Source: Paenibacillus pedocola
GTDB taxonomy: Bacteria > Bacillota > Bacilli > Paenibacillales > Paenibacillaceae
NCBI RefSeq assembly: GCF_031599675.1
Contig: NZ_CP134223.1
Coordinates: forward strand, 6,244,501-6,308,500
Length of the DNA: 64,000 bases
Reading direction: 5' to 3'
This document shows positions 43,450 through 52,678 of the stretch, piece by piece. How positions within the stretch are numbered: the first letter of the stretch is position 1; each line of letters starts with the position of its first letter. A program made the translations under genes and the position numbers. The notes beneath the pieces were generated by a model. It was not told the DNA's origin. It saw nothing but the letters and a program-made list of their open reading frames with translations, and ran no database searches.

Positions 43450-44424
43450 TCACAAAGATTTCGCCTGCCGGTCCATAATCGAGCGGATGGTATCCCGAAT
43501 GCCCTGCTCAAACGGCGTGGCCGGGATTTTGCCGGCGAGCTGCTTATATTTATCCCCGCTTAGGACAAGCGGCTCCTTCGTCAGATAGAGCATCTCCACG
43601 ATCTCTTTCATCACGGGGAGGAATAATCCCAGCAGGGATAATCCGGCTGCGCCTACGGGAATAACCGGCTTGGACTTGCCGCTGGCCTCCCGGGCGAGAC
43701 GGACGATCTCTTTGCCCGAAATGACGCCTGCCCCGGGAATGTTCCAGTTCTGTCCGTAGGCTTCCTCCCGTCCCGCCAGCTCCACGATCATTACCGCGGC
43801 ATCCGGCAGATACACATATTCCCGGGCTACCGTCATATTGCCGATGAACATCGCCGGCTTGCCGGCGGCAATCGCCTCCAGCGTTGAACCCAGGTAGGAC
43901 GCCTCATTGGCGGTCGGACCATAATAATCAGGCAGCCGGACTATAAGTCCCTTGGCCTTGCTCCAGCGCGGGCTGAAAAACATCCGTTCGAATTCGAGCT
44001 TAACCTTGCCCTTTTTCGTGTGCGGATTCTTCGGATGATCTTCATGAACCGGCTGCTCATCCACTCTTCTGCCATAAGGATAAATCCCGTCCACGGCCAC
44101 AACCCGCGTACCCAGCCTGTTCGCCGCCTCCATCACAGCGATTCCCATCGGCAGCAGCTTAGTGCTCATTTCATGATAAGGTACCGAAGCGCTGTGGAAA
44201 ATAACATCCGCCCCCTGTGCGGCCTTGAACACGTCATCAGCATTAAATACATCCCCGGTCTTCAACGTTAGACCCGCCGGATTCCCCAGCCCCGCTGCAA
44301 GCTGCGTAAGCTTAGGCATAGACCGCCCGAATGCAACCGTTTCGACGCCTCTTTTCAGCAGCTCCGCTATAATAACCGTTCCTGTTCCACCCGTAGCACC
44401 CAGTACAACCGCTTTGTTTAACAT
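43450..44424 (-). CDS. NAD-dependent epimerase/dehydratase family protein
   Basis: 324 residues. Extended-SDR cofactor loop G-A-T-G-G-T-G; I-F-H-S-A-S-V-P-Y; the active-site region reads D-G-I-Y-P-Y-G-R-R, lacking a clear Y-x-x-x-K. Start ATG 44424 is eight bases after AGGAGG; ATG 44430 is too close to it. Downstream of a TetR gene with dyads upstream of both, so probably repressed by it. Substrate unknown. Confidence 0.82.
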   Translation of the reverse strand: MLNKAVVLGATGGTGTVIIAELLKRGVETVAFGRSMPKLTQLAAGLGNPAGLTLKTGDVFNADDVFKAAQGADVIFHSASVPYHEMSTKLLPMGIAVMEAANRLGTRVVAVDGIYPYGRRVDEQPVHEDHPKNPHTKKGKVKLEFERMFFSPRWSKAKGLIVRLPDYYGPTANEASYLGSTLEAIAAGKPAMFIGNMTVAREYVYLPDAAVMIVELAGREEAYGQNWNIPGAGVISGKEIVRLAREASGKSKPVIPVGAAGLSLLGLFLPVMKEIVEMLYLTKEPLVLSGDKYKQLAGKIPATPFEQGIRDTIRSIMDRQAKSL

Positions 44425-44482
44425 GTTCATTACCTCCTGATTTTAAAGTTGTTTTATTTGCTTCTTAATGGAATCGAAATTG

Positions 44483-44503
44483 TTAGTGACTGATCAATAA
44501 CTA
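44483..44503. promoter_or_regulatory. Probable TetR operator before the epimerase gene
   Basis: TTAGTGACTGATCAATAACTA, centred on TGATCA, about 60 bases upstream of the epimerase start. It matches the sites at 44601-44618 and 45284-45302. Confidence 0.55.
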
Positions 44504-44600
44504 TAAATGAAAATGTAACCTGTTTTGGCCGCCCGCTATTCTGCTGCCTGTTATTCTGCTGCCTGCTGTTAGTATAAGCCGTTTGTGTCATCAGTTTTTT

Positions 44601-44618
44601 GTTATTGATTAATCACTA
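44601..44618. promoter_or_regulatory. Second probable TetR operator before the epimerase gene
   Basis: GTTATTGATTAATCACTA; reverse complement TAGTGATTAATCAATAAC agrees with the other two sites at most positions. Confidence 0.5.
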
Positions 44619-44692
44619 TTTAAATCATGCTTCAGGGCCTTACACCCTGAAATTCAAGAATAACTGATTGCTCCCCGCTGCGCAGGGCCCTA

Positions 44693-45253
44693 CTAGTCCA
44701 GCTTCAAATGCTTCGGCTTAAGCGAAGGCATTTCCAGCACCATCGCGATATTGCAGAGCATGCCGTTGGCCATAAAGGTGCTTACTTCCACTTCGGGATT
44801 CGCTATTCCCGCTGCTATAAACTTTCCTTCGACCAGACGGATTACCTCCTGCATGCCTTTCTGCACCGCCTGGCGGATTGCCTCATCGCGAATGCCGAAG
44901 GCCTGCACCTGCAGTACAATCTCACTCGGATGTGTCTCCATCAGCTGCTCATACACACGGATGGTTTCATTAAGCAGTTCTCCTGGCGAAGCCGTAACAC
45001 TCTGAAAACTGCGGATAATCCGTTCAAAAGCCCGGTCCAGCGCCGCCACAAACAGCTCCTCCTTGTTCTTGAACAGCTTGAAGATATAAGGCTGGGAAAT
45101 CCCCACCTTCTCTGCCACCTGCGCCGTCGTCGCCCGGAAATATCCATGTTCCGCAAAAACTACAACCGCCGCCTCTAAAATCTGCTCCCGCCGGTTCACG
45201 CTGGTTGCTTCTGCCGTCTTGAGCCGGGGCGTGCCTGACTGTCCGCCTGTCAT
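44693..45253 (-). CDS. TetR-family transcriptional regulator
   Basis: 186 residues. N-terminal helix-turn-helix: A-A-V-V-V-F-A-E-H-G-Y-F-R-A-T-T-A-Q-V-A-E-K-V-G-I-S-Q-P-Y-I-F-K-L-F-K-N-K-E-E-L. The ligand domain is of the AcrR-like type. AGGAGG before the ATG. Three similar dyads flank it, so it probably represses itself and the epimerase gene. Confidence 0.9.
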   Translation of the reverse strand: MTGGQSGTPRLKTAEATSVNRREQILEAAVVVFAEHGYFRATTAQVAEKVGISQPYIFKLFKNKEELFVAALDRAFERIIRSFQSVTASPGELLNETIRVYEQLMETHPSEIVLQVQAFGIRDEAIRQAVQKGMQEVIRLVEGKFIAAGIANPEVEVSTFMANGMLCNIAMVLEMPSLKPKHLKLD

Positions 45254-45283
45254 GTCTCTGCCTCCTGTTCCTGTTATTTCGAT

Positions 45284-45302
45284 TGGTTATTGATCAATCA
45301 CT
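45284..45302. promoter_or_regulatory. Probable autoregulatory TetR operator
   Basis: TGGTTATTGATCAATCACT, centred on TGATCA, about 30-50 bases upstream of the tetR start. Confidence 0.55.
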
Positions 45303-45362
45303 TTCTTGATTGAAGTATACCCCGTGCCATTTCAATAATCAACCCTCAATTTAAGATTCCGC

Positions 45363-45385
45363 AAAAAAGGGCGGCACCGCCACCC
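45363..45385 (-). terminator. Terminator after nos
   Basis: Minus-strand stem GGGTGGC-GGT-GCCGCCC followed by six T, about 45 bases past the nos stop. Confidence 0.8.
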
Positions 45386-45430
45386 CTGCATTCTAACCTT
45401 TAGACGTATGCAAAACATGCTCCGCACCTG

Positions 45431-46618
45431 TCACTTCTGATGATGGAAGGGACACGTCAGCTCTTCCGGAACAGCGTCCTTCGTCTCTTCCATCAAGCCA
45501 ACAAAAGCCGGCTTCTGATAAATCAGGCGCGGGCTGAGGTTAAGCTCCCGGAGCTTATTGTCATTCCAAATCGGTGTAGAGGACGGCGACATGGGCGGAA
45601 TCAGCCAATGCCATTTGCCGGATACCTCCCGGCCCTGCTGCTGCTCCTGTTCCTGAAACCGGACGAATTGGTCGGCCGCCGTATGATGGTCAACAATGCT
45701 GACCCCTGCCTGCTTGAAGGAATGCAGCACGGCGCGGTTCAGCTCCAGCAGCGCCCGGTCCTTCCACAGCGAAGTGTTGGTCGAACGGTCCAGTCCGAGC
45801 AAATCGGCCACCATCGGCAGGCGGTTATAGCGGCCGGCATCGCCCAGATTGCGGGAGCCGATCTCCGTCTCCATATACCAGCCATTAAAGGGAGCGGCCG
45901 GATAGCGGATGCCGCCGATCTCCAGAAGCATGTCCGAAACAACCGGAACGGAATACCAGCGCAGCTGAAGCTCGCCGAACCGTTCAATGTCCGGATGGCT
46001 GAGCGGAACTTCCTGCACCAGTTCCTCCGGAATCCTGAACCAGCGCGGCAGGGCTTCCCCGATGCTGATCACCAGCGGCAGTACATCGAAGTCACCGCCC
46101 TTGCCCTGCCAGCCGAGCCTACGGCAGACTACAGTGAAGGCATCGGAGGCAGGATCGCCGCAGCGGGGGTGCTCTCCATCTCCGGGATAACCGGCATAGC
46201 GGATCAGCTGGTGATTCCAGATGCGGATCACCTTGGCCGGATCATCACCACTTTGGAACACGGTCATCACCGGGCGGATGCGCCCGCCGTTAGCGGCCCG
46301 CTTCAGATGACTGAACAGCGCTTCGGCCACCTGCTCCGCGGTTTCAGCCCCGCGGGCATCAATAACCTCCAGTGTGTGCCAGAACAAGCGTCCGATGCAG
46401 CGGCTGTTATGCCGCCAGGCCATTTTGGCGCCATGAGCCAGCTCTTCTGCTGTATGGCTGTAGGTACCACACCGCCTGATTTCCTCACGCACAGCCTCGC
46501 TGCGGTCAATAAGCTCAGCCTCAGATTTCCCCAGCTCCCTGTAACATAACCGGAGGAATGCTTCCGCCTGCTCTATTAATTCTTCTCCGTTCAGCACTCC
46601 GTCATTTCTGCTCTCCAT
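45431..46618 (-). CDS. nos: Bacterial nitric oxide synthase oxygenase
   Basis: About 395 residues, oxygenase domain only. Heme-thiolate Cys in A-W-R-H-N-S-R-C-I-G-R, arginine-binding Glu in F-N-G-W-Y-M-E-T-E-I-G, and pterin/dimer region W-H-W-L-I-P-P-M-S-P-S. It oxidises arginine to citrulline and NO using electrons from a general flavodoxin; no reductase domain is present. ATG 46618 has GGGAG upstream; the longer frame to 46702 lacks a site. Stand-alone, divergent from the glucosidase gene. Confidence 0.93.
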   Translation of the reverse strand: MESRNDGVLNGEELIEQAEAFLRLCYRELGKSEAELIDRSEAVREEIRRCGTYSHTAEELAHGAKMAWRHNSRCIGRLFWHTLEVIDARGAETAEQVAEALFSHLKRAANGGRIRPVMTVFQSGDDPAKVIRIWNHQLIRYAGYPGDGEHPRCGDPASDAFTVVCRRLGWQGKGGDFDVLPLVISIGEALPRWFRIPEELVQEVPLSHPDIERFGELQLRWYSVPVVSDMLLEIGGIRYPAAPFNGWYMETEIGSRNLGDAGRYNRLPMVADLLGLDRSTNTSLWKDRALLELNRAVLHSFKQAGVSIVDHHTAADQFVRFQEQEQQQGREVSGKWHWLIPPMSPSSTPIWNDNKLRELNLSPRLIYQKPAFVGLMEETKDAVPEELTCPFHHQK

Positions 46619-46861
46619 ATGGCCCACTCCCTGTAAAATGCGTGTCACCAAGATGCTGCTCGTCAATAGCTCAATCATAGTAACTCCTGCCGGATTACGC
46701 AAGAATCTGGACGGGCGGCACCCGGACCTTATCTTTTATTCACTACAAATGCCACCGCGATCAAGGAAAAGACAGAGCAGCTGTTGAATATAGAACCTTG
46801 AGTCTTCCTGTCAAAATAGGGAAGAGACCAGCTCAGAAGCCCAGTATAGGAGGAATTTGCA

Positions 46862-48214
46862 GTGAGTACGATTATTCAGTTTCCTGAAGATTTTGTCTGG
46901 GGGGTCTCCACCTCTGCCTATCAGATTGAAGGGTCCCTGGACAAGGATGGCCGCGGGCCAAGCATATGGGACGAGCTCGCCGCCATCCCCGGCCGTATTT
47001 ATAACGGCGATGATGCCAGCGTGGCCTGCGACAGCTATGAGCGCTACGAGGAGGATATCCGGCTGATGAAGGAGCTGGGTGTCAAAGCCTACCGCTTCTC
47101 CGTCTCCTGGCCGCGCATTTATCCGACTGGCAGCGGTGAAGTGAATCCGAAAGGGATAGCGTATTACAAAAAACTCGTCACAGCGCTGCTCGATAACGGC
47201 ATTGAGCCCTTCTGCACGCTCTACCACTGGGAGCTGCCGCAGGCGCTGCAGGAGCAGGGCGGCTGGGAGAACCGGAAAACCATCGATGCTTTTGTGCAGT
47301 TTGCCGAAACCATGTTCCGGGAATTTGACGGCTTGATCAAGCACTGGATCACGTTCAACGAGCCATGGTGCATCGCCATTAACGGCCATCTGCTGGGCAG
47401 ACATGCACCGGGCATTCAGAGCTGGCAGTCAGCCATCCAGGTCGCTCATCATGTGCTGGTAGCGCACGGCGCGACGGTACGCAAGTTCCGTGAACTGGGG
47501 ACGGCAGGAGTCATCGGCTATGCGCCGGACATTTACTGGTACGAGCCGTTCTCGCAGAAACAGGAGGATGTGGATGCGGCCTACCGTGCTTTTTCCATCT
47601 ATACCTGGTTCGTGACGCCGGTCTTTACCGGCAAATATCCCGAAGCCATGGCGGAATGGTTCAAGACCAAAGGCGCTGAACCGGTGATTGAAGCAGGGGA
47701 TATGGAGGTTATTTCGCAAAAGCTTGATTTCCTGGGCCTGAATTTCTACGGCGGAAACATCGTGCGGCACAAAGCGGGGAATAACTATCTGGACCTCGAG
47801 CATGTGGACATCGGCTACGACAAATCCGACAAGGGCTGGTTTATTTTCCCGGAAGGGCTGTATTTGACCTTAAACTGGCTAAAAGAGCTGTGCGGCCCGC
47901 TGCCGATCTATATTACCGAAAATGGCGCCTGTTACAATGACGAGGTGATTGACGGACGGGTGCCGGATGAGCGGAGAATCCGCTTTTTGCAGAGCCATAT
48001 TACCGAGCTGGGCCGGGCCATCGACTCCGGTGTCAACGTTAAAGGGTATCTGACCTGGTCGCTGATGGACAACTTCGAATGGGCATTCGGCTACTCCTGC
48101 CGCTTCGGGCTGGTGCATGTCGATTTCCGTACACAAAAACGGACGCCAAAGGAAAGCTATTACTGGTACCAGAAGCTGATCCGCAAAAACTGGCTGGAAA
48201 TCGAGAGCAGATAA
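46862..48214 (+). CDS. Family 1 beta-glucosidase
   Basis: 450 residues, full GH1 length. F-V-W-G-V-S-T-S-A-Y-Q-I-E-G near the start; acid/base Glu in T-F-N-E-P-W; nucleophile Glu in Y-I-T-E-N-G-A; C-terminal W-S-L-M-D-N-F-E-W. No signal peptide, so it hydrolyses imported beta-glucosides or cellobiose in the cytoplasm. It is not a 6-phospho enzyme by the W-x-F-G-Y-S-C-R-F-G context. GTG start with AGGAGG. Confidence 0.95.
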   Translation: MSTIIQFPEDFVWGVSTSAYQIEGSLDKDGRGPSIWDELAAIPGRIYNGDDASVACDSYERYEEDIRLMKELGVKAYRFSVSWPRIYPTGSGEVNPKGIAYYKKLVTALLDNGIEPFCTLYHWELPQALQEQGGWENRKTIDAFVQFAETMFREFDGLIKHWITFNEPWCIAINGHLLGRHAPGIQSWQSAIQVAHHVLVAHGATVRKFRELGTAGVIGYAPDIYWYEPFSQKQEDVDAAYRAFSIYTWFVTPVFTGKYPEAMAEWFKTKGAEPVIEAGDMEVISQKLDFLGLNFYGGNIVRHKAGNNYLDLEHVDIGYDKSDKGWFIFPEGLYLTLNWLKELCGPLPIYITENGACYNDEVIDGRVPDERRIRFLQSHITELGRAIDSGVNVKGYLTWSLMDNFEWAFGYSCRFGLVHVDFRTQKRTPKESYYWYQKLIRKNWLEIESR

Positions 48215-48242
48215 TGAAGGCGCATATATAGTCAAAAAAAAA

Positions 48243-48291
48243 GCGGGTTCCGCGGCATCGCTCTTGGATAGCCTGCCTGGAATCCGCCTTT
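48243..48291. terminator. Probable terminator after the beta-glucosidase gene
   Basis: GCGGGTTCC pairs with GGAATCCGC (one G-T pair); nine A precede it on the plus strand and a short T-rich stretch follows. Confidence 0.55.
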
Positions 48292-48332
48292 ATCATCCTG
48301 ACATAGAAACTGGAAACTTAGGAGCGTGAACC

Positions 48333-48644
48333 ATGAGTAAATTCGGAATGTATGCGAAATTCACCGCCAAACCGGGCCAGCGCGATGCCCTGGCGGCCAT
48401 TCTGCTGGAAAGTGCAGCTGCTGCCGAGGCTATAGACGAATGTGAGCTGTACATTATCAATATCTCTGATACTGAGCCCGATATCCTCTGGGTAACAGAG
48501 GTTTGGGGCAGCCCTGAGGCCCATGCAGCCTCACTCACCCTTGAAGACACCCAGGCTGCGATCCGGCGCGCCATGCCGCTGATTGCCGGTGTTGAGTCGA
48601 CGAAGATCAAGCCGGTAGGCGGTAAAGGGCTGGTATTCGGCTAA
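48333..48644 (+). CDS. Antibiotic biosynthesis monooxygenase (ABM) family protein
   Basis: 103 residues, ferredoxin-like ABM fold: F-G-M-Y-A-K-F-T-A-K-P-G-Q-R-D-A-L at the start, I-L-W-V-T-E-V-W-G-S-P-E-A-H-A-A-S-L in the middle. Such small dimeric proteins act as quinol or heme monooxygenases or as binding modules. AGGAG precedes the ATG. No linked pathway. Confidence 0.85.
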   Translation: MSKFGMYAKFTAKPGQRDALAAILLESAAAAEAIDECELYIINISDTEPDILWVTEVWGSPEAHAASLTLEDTQAAIRRAMPLIAGVESTKIKPVGGKGLVFG

Positions 48645-48671
48645 AGCCGGAATTACCCCTGGCTGGCCTGG

Positions 48672-49514
48672 CTATTCGCTGTCCAATTCGGCCAGCCGGG
48701 CAATGATTCTCCGTTTGCGGTAGAGCATCTGCGCGGCATCCGCCACATCCTCCAGCGCCTGGCGGTTGATGAATGCGCCGAAAAACATCCCTGCCACCGG
48801 AACGGTCTGCAGCAGCTTCTTCCAGCCCCAGTTGTCACGGTAGACGGTAATGACCTCGCGCCAGCCCTGGATGGAGGAGACGGCGGTGTTTGATCCGGCT
48901 GTAATATCACCGTCGCCTCCGGCCTGCAAATTCAGCTCTCGGAGAATGGTCTGCTTACCCACGATGTCGGAAGAAGCAAACTGCATCACCTTCACTGTAA
49001 AGATCCGCTCGGCTTTCTCTGTAGGATTATATCCGTAGCATAACCCGATCTCCTGAATGACCTTCAGCGACAGGCCCAGAACAGCAGGAATATCGGCGGC
49101 GAGCGTGAACACACCGCCAAAGCCGGTCGTCGCTCCTTGCGCCGTTGCAACATTGCGGCTGCTCTGACTAAGCTTCTGTGCAGCGGCATCCATAACAGCC
49201 AGCGGGAACGGACCTTTCTCCGGGGCTCCCGCAGCCTTGCTTGCAGCTTCCATCAGCAGCCCCACCTTGCGGCCGGCCACCAGATAGTTGCCCCCATTCT
49301 GAATATAGCTGCCCAGCTCGTCCAGCAGCTTGCCCACCTTCTCGTGAATCACCTTCGGGGTGACCTTGTCGAGCAGTTTGAACGGCAGGCGGGTGATCCG
49401 GTCCCAGATCATCAGCTTATTCTGTTCCTTTTCCCACTTGGCAATTCCGGCAAGCGCAGCCTGCAGCTCCTCCCGTGTTTCCAGATGTGCGGATGGTTCC
49501 GCCGGTTCCAGCAT
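48672..49514 (-). CDS. EcsC family protein
   Basis: 280 residues. W-E-K-E-Q-N-K near the N-terminus, D-K-V-T-P-K-V-I-H-E-K, G-G-x-F-T-L-A-A-D-I-P-A-V-L-G-L-S-L-K-V-I-Q-E-I-G-L-C-Y-G-Y: the EcsC core with its amphipathic or membrane-touching helices. EcsC is linked to protein secretion in B. subtilis (ecsABC), but here the ABC genes are absent. Role unknown. Confidence 0.85.
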   Translation of the reverse strand: MLEPAEPSAHLETREELQAALAGIAKWEKEQNKLMIWDRITRLPFKLLDKVTPKVIHEKVGKLLDELGSYIQNGGNYLVAGRKVGLLMEAASKAAGAPEKGPFPLAVMDAAAQKLSQSSRNVATAQGATTGFGGVFTLAADIPAVLGLSLKVIQEIGLCYGYNPTEKAERIFTVKVMQFASSDIVGKQTILRELNLQAGGDGDITAGSNTAVSSIQGWREVITVYRDNWGWKKLLQTVPVAGMFFGAFINRQALEDVADAAQMLYRKRRIIARLAELDSE

Positions 49515-49605
49515 ATAATCGCCTCCTTATATCTCTTACTTCTATAACCCGATACGGGCGGTTTGAATGCGGTTGTCTGCGTTTAGCTCAGGATTTAACC
49601 ACAGG

Positions 49606-49638
49606 AAAAAGGCATTCCCGGCCATTGCCGGAAATGCC
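49606..49638 (-). terminator. Terminator after the small Glu-rich gene
   Basis: Minus-strand stem GGCATTTCCGGC-AATG-GCCGGGAATGCC followed by five T. Confidence 0.85.
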
Positions 49639-49662
49639 GAGACCCTGCTGTCTATGACTTGC

Positions 49663-49944
49663 CTAGTCTTCGAACCGGTATGCTTGCTCTTGCAGCCCGG
49701 CCAATCTTTCTTTTTCGTCAGCCAGCCGTTCTTCAGTCAGCTCCACACCGTGTCTGCCGACCGAACCCTCCGGGGCATGCCGTACAGCTTCTTCAGCATG
49801 CTCCAGACTATTCTCTGCCTGGGTAAGGGTCTGCTCGTTCGGATGGCTCAGCGCCTGGGATACAGCATTATGCAGCTTCGTTACCGAGTCCTGCGCCTGA
49901 TCCACTGTACTATTCGTGCGCAGACTGGATTCATAATGTTTCAT
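49663..49944 (-). CDS. Small helical hypothetical protein
   Basis: 93 residues from ATG 49944, ten bases after GGGGGAG (the longer frame to 50004 has no site). Rich in Glu, Gln and Ala with predicted helices (L-T-Q-A-E-N-S-L-E-H-A-E-E-A-V, L-T-E-E-R-L-A-D-E-K-E-R-L-A-G-L-Q-E-Q). Its own terminator follows. No family recognised; size and composition resemble small sporulation or stress proteins, but that is only an impression. Confidence 0.65.
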   Translation of the reverse strand: MKHYESSLRTNSTVDQAQDSVTKLHNAVSQALSHPNEQTLTQAENSLEHAEEAVRHAPEGSVGRHGVELTEERLADEKERLAGLQEQAYRFED

Positions 49945-50036
49945 ACTAAGAACACTCCCCCTTCTCACGCTTTCGTTCCCCTTTAGCATGGATAGGGAGA
50001 GCATTTCTTATGCACCGCAGCTCCGGCAGGAGAATT

Positions 50037-51452
50037 CTATACCAGGAACATGGCGACCACTGTCATCGCTGCGAGGCCCAGCAGGACCGGCTTCAGATTG
50101 CGCCGGGCTAGTTCGAACGGGCTGACGCCGCAAATGGCGGCAGCTGGAATGAGTGCCCACGGAATCAGTGTGCCGCCGCCAACCCAGATGGCGGTCACCT
50201 GGCCAAGGGCAGTCAGCGTTGCGGCGCCGGAGTGAATCGCCGCCGCAAACATCTGGGCAATCGAGCCGGCCAGCGAGATGCCCGAGAAGCCGGAGCCGTC
50301 GAGACCAGTGATCGCCCCGATCACCGTCAGCGTTACGGCTCCTACCGCGCCGTTAAGCGGCACATGGTCCGCCAGGGCGACGCCCAGGTCGTTGACGATG
50401 CCGTGGGAGCCGGCCGGCAGCGTGCTGCCGTACAGTTCGGTAAAGGCGGAATCGCCGAGATAAAAGAAGGCGGCAATCGGAATCACCGGACCGAATACTT
50501 TGAAGCCAAACACGAATCCTTCGATCAGGTAGGAAGTGACCTTCTCCAGCCCCTGGTTGCGGTGTGCGAGCAGCGTGATGACAATCAGAATGAATACGGC
50601 CGTTCCGCCGATAAGTGCCGTGGCATCACCGCCCTGCAGGTCAAGGGCGAACATCCCCACTAAGTCCAGCAAGAACAGCAGCGGGATGGCAATCGCCAGC
50701 CCTTTTCTAAGATTTGCGCTCATGAACACCGGGGCTGTATCCTCCGCCTCAGCTGCCGTAAGCGGGCCTGCTCCGCCTTTGAAGGACACGAGTCCGTCTC
50801 TCCAGGTCCCGTTCTTCTGATCCCTGCGCATCATCCAGAAGGCGGCGACTGTAGTCACCAGGCCCATAACAATAACCAGCGGGATACTCGCCTCCATCAC
50901 ACTGGATACCGGAAGGCCGGCGGCATCCGCCGTCAGCTTCGGAGCTCCCTGGATAATATAATCACCGGATAATGCGATGCCGTGGCCGAACAGGTTCATT
51001 GCCATCGCCGCGCCAAGCGCGGGCAGGCCGACCCGCAGCGCCACCGGCAGCAGCACGGCACCGACCAGCGCAACTGCAGGCGAAGGCCAGAAGAAGAATG
51101 AGGTCACCATCATAATCAGCCCGATGCCCCAGTAGGCCATCGCCGGGGTGCGCAGGAAGCGGGTAAGCGGAGCGACCATCGCCTCATTGATGCCTGTGAT
51201 AATCAGAATCCGGCTCATCGCCACAATGATGGAGATAATCATAATGGTGCCCAGCAGCTCTTTGGTCGCGTAGACAAAGGAGTTGAAGATCCCCGACACC
51301 GAACCGCTAAGCGTTTCTGTAGCCAGCAGCCCCAGGGCGAAGATCCCGGCCACACAGATCATGGTCGTGTCACGCCGCCGGATCAGCAGCGCCAGGATGA
51401 ACACAATAAACACCAGATATACATAGTGGATCGCACCTAAATGGATGTCCAT
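50037..51452 (-). CDS. Predicted secondary transporter, ion-transporter (IT) superfamily-like
   Basis: 471 residues with about 11-12 membrane segments. Two loops repeat a helix-break pattern: S-F-F-F-W-P-S-P-A-V-A-L-V-G-A and G-L-D-G-S-G-F-S-G-I-S-L, as in IT-superfamily carriers with re-entrant hairpins. It is probably a cation-coupled organic anion carrier or Na+/H+ antiporter. No partner genes to suggest a substrate. AGGAGG eleven bases before the ATG. Confidence 0.7.
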   Translation of the reverse strand: MDIHLGAIHYVYLVFIVFILALLIRRRDTTMICVAGIFALGLLATETLSGSVSGIFNSFVYATKELLGTIMIISIIVAMSRILIITGINEAMVAPLTRFLRTPAMAYWGIGLIMMVTSFFFWPSPAVALVGAVLLPVALRVGLPALGAAMAMNLFGHGIALSGDYIIQGAPKLTADAAGLPVSSVMEASIPLVIVMGLVTTVAAFWMMRRDQKNGTWRDGLVSFKGGAGPLTAAEAEDTAPVFMSANLRKGLAIAIPLLFLLDLVGMFALDLQGGDATALIGGTAVFILIVITLLAHRNQGLEKVTSYLIEGFVFGFKVFGPVIPIAAFFYLGDSAFTELYGSTLPAGSHGIVNDLGVALADHVPLNGAVGAVTLTVIGAITGLDGSGFSGISLAGSIAQMFAAAIHSGAATLTALGQVTAIWVGGGTLIPWALIPAAAICGVSPFELARRNLKPVLLGLAAMTVVAMFLV

Positions 51453-51593
51453 TATAGATAGCGCCTCCTTTCCTTTATAGCAAGATGGTGCTATATGCTA
51501 TGCATCGGGTTAGGCGTTTGTTCGCGGAGTCCGGCGGGAAATGACAGTATTCGTCAGCCTCATAAAAAGCGGTATGGCTGGAGCAGCAGATAG

Positions 51594-51630
51594 CAAAAAA
51601 CCACCCCGGCAAGCCGGAGTGGCGGTTTCT
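51594..51630 (-). terminator. Terminator after the methyltransferase gene
   Basis: Minus-strand stem AACCGCCACTCCGGC/GCCGGGGTGGTT with six T, immediately after the stop codon. Confidence 0.85.
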
Positions 51631-51631
51631 G

Positions 51632-52405
51632 TTAAGCTTTTATAGCGATAATAAAAAACCTGTGCTCAGTACTCCCGATATAACCTGTCTTGGCAAGCTG
51701 CTCCTGCAGCAGGCACAGCCGGTCATAACACTTCTCCACCGAGAAGCCGGGGAACTCCCATTCAATAATCTTTGCAAAGTACACCAGTGCCCCTACATCC
51801 TTGAACTTCAGCAAGGGAAAGGCTTCGGCCGACTGAACAATCGTAAAGCCGCTGCTCCGCAGCTCATCACTGACCTGCTCCGCGTTGAAGGCTTCATCGA
51901 CCGGTGCGGCTTCGCCCCCGAGCAGAAACTCCGATAAGGCCCGGTTGTTCCGTCCGCCCACTTGCTGGGTAACAAAGACCCCTCCAGGCTTCAATATCCG
52001 CTTTACCTCCTGAATGGAGAATGCCTCATGCCGGTTTATGATCAGATCAATGCTGTTGTCATCAAACGGTAGGGAATCATCGCTAAACACCTGTCTCAGC
52101 TCGATTCCGTGCGGCGGGAACAGCTCCCTGCAAAGTTCCACATTGGGCGGATACGCCTCTGTAGCGTACGTCCTTCCCGGCGGAGGCGAGAGCGACAGGA
52201 GAAATTCACCGCCGCCTGTCCCCATATCGAGCAGGGCGCCCTCATTGTTGTTCATATATGTTCTAACTGCTGCTTCATAATCCCACGGCAGACCATCATC
52301 CTCCATCCGCCCGGATAATGCAGAGAAATCCCATCCCTTGAAGGAACGCCGTTCCTCCTGCAGCCAGCTGTGCTTCCATTCGCTGCTCAAATCACCTGTT
52401 CCCAT
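51632..52405 (-). CDS. Class I SAM-dependent methyltransferase
   Basis: 257 residues. Motif I L-D-M-G-T-G-G-G-E-F, then a Y-A-T-E-A-Y strand for the ribose, D-L-I-I-N-R-H-E-A (motif near the acceptor) and L-K-P-G-G-V-F-V-T-Q-Q (post-III). ATG 52405 is seven bases from GAGAGGGG and is preferred over the 27-codon longer frame. Related to small-molecule methyltransferases; substrate unknown. Confidence 0.85.
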   Translation of the reverse strand: MGTGDLSSEWKHSWLQEERRSFKGWDFSALSGRMEDDGLPWDYEAAVRTYMNNNEGALLDMGTGGGEFLLSLSPPPGRTYATEAYPPNVELCRELFPPHGIELRQVFSDDSLPFDDNSIDLIINRHEAFSIQEVKRILKPGGVFVTQQVGGRNNRALSEFLLGGEAAPVDEAFNAEQVSDELRSSGFTIVQSAEAFPLLKFKDVGALVYFAKIIEWEFPGFSVEKCYDRLCLLQEQLAKTGYIGSTEHRFFIIAIKA

Positions 52406-52678
52406 AACTATACCCCTCTCGCATGTGTATTGCCCAACGCTCTGCGGATAAGGTGCAGCTGAGATCTTACCTGATAACCTATTCATTTCGAAACGCCCGG
52501 CACTATCCTGTTATCAGATTAGTCTGGCCGCACCGGGCAGTTACCTCGTGAAATCACCATGATTATAGCCCTCGCTTTTAGGGAATCTTAATTACCTTTT
52601 TATAGTAGCATAGCGGCAGAGCAAAGGGGAAGCCTGACGGCCCCCCCTCCCATACTCCTTATTACCACAGCGTAAATG

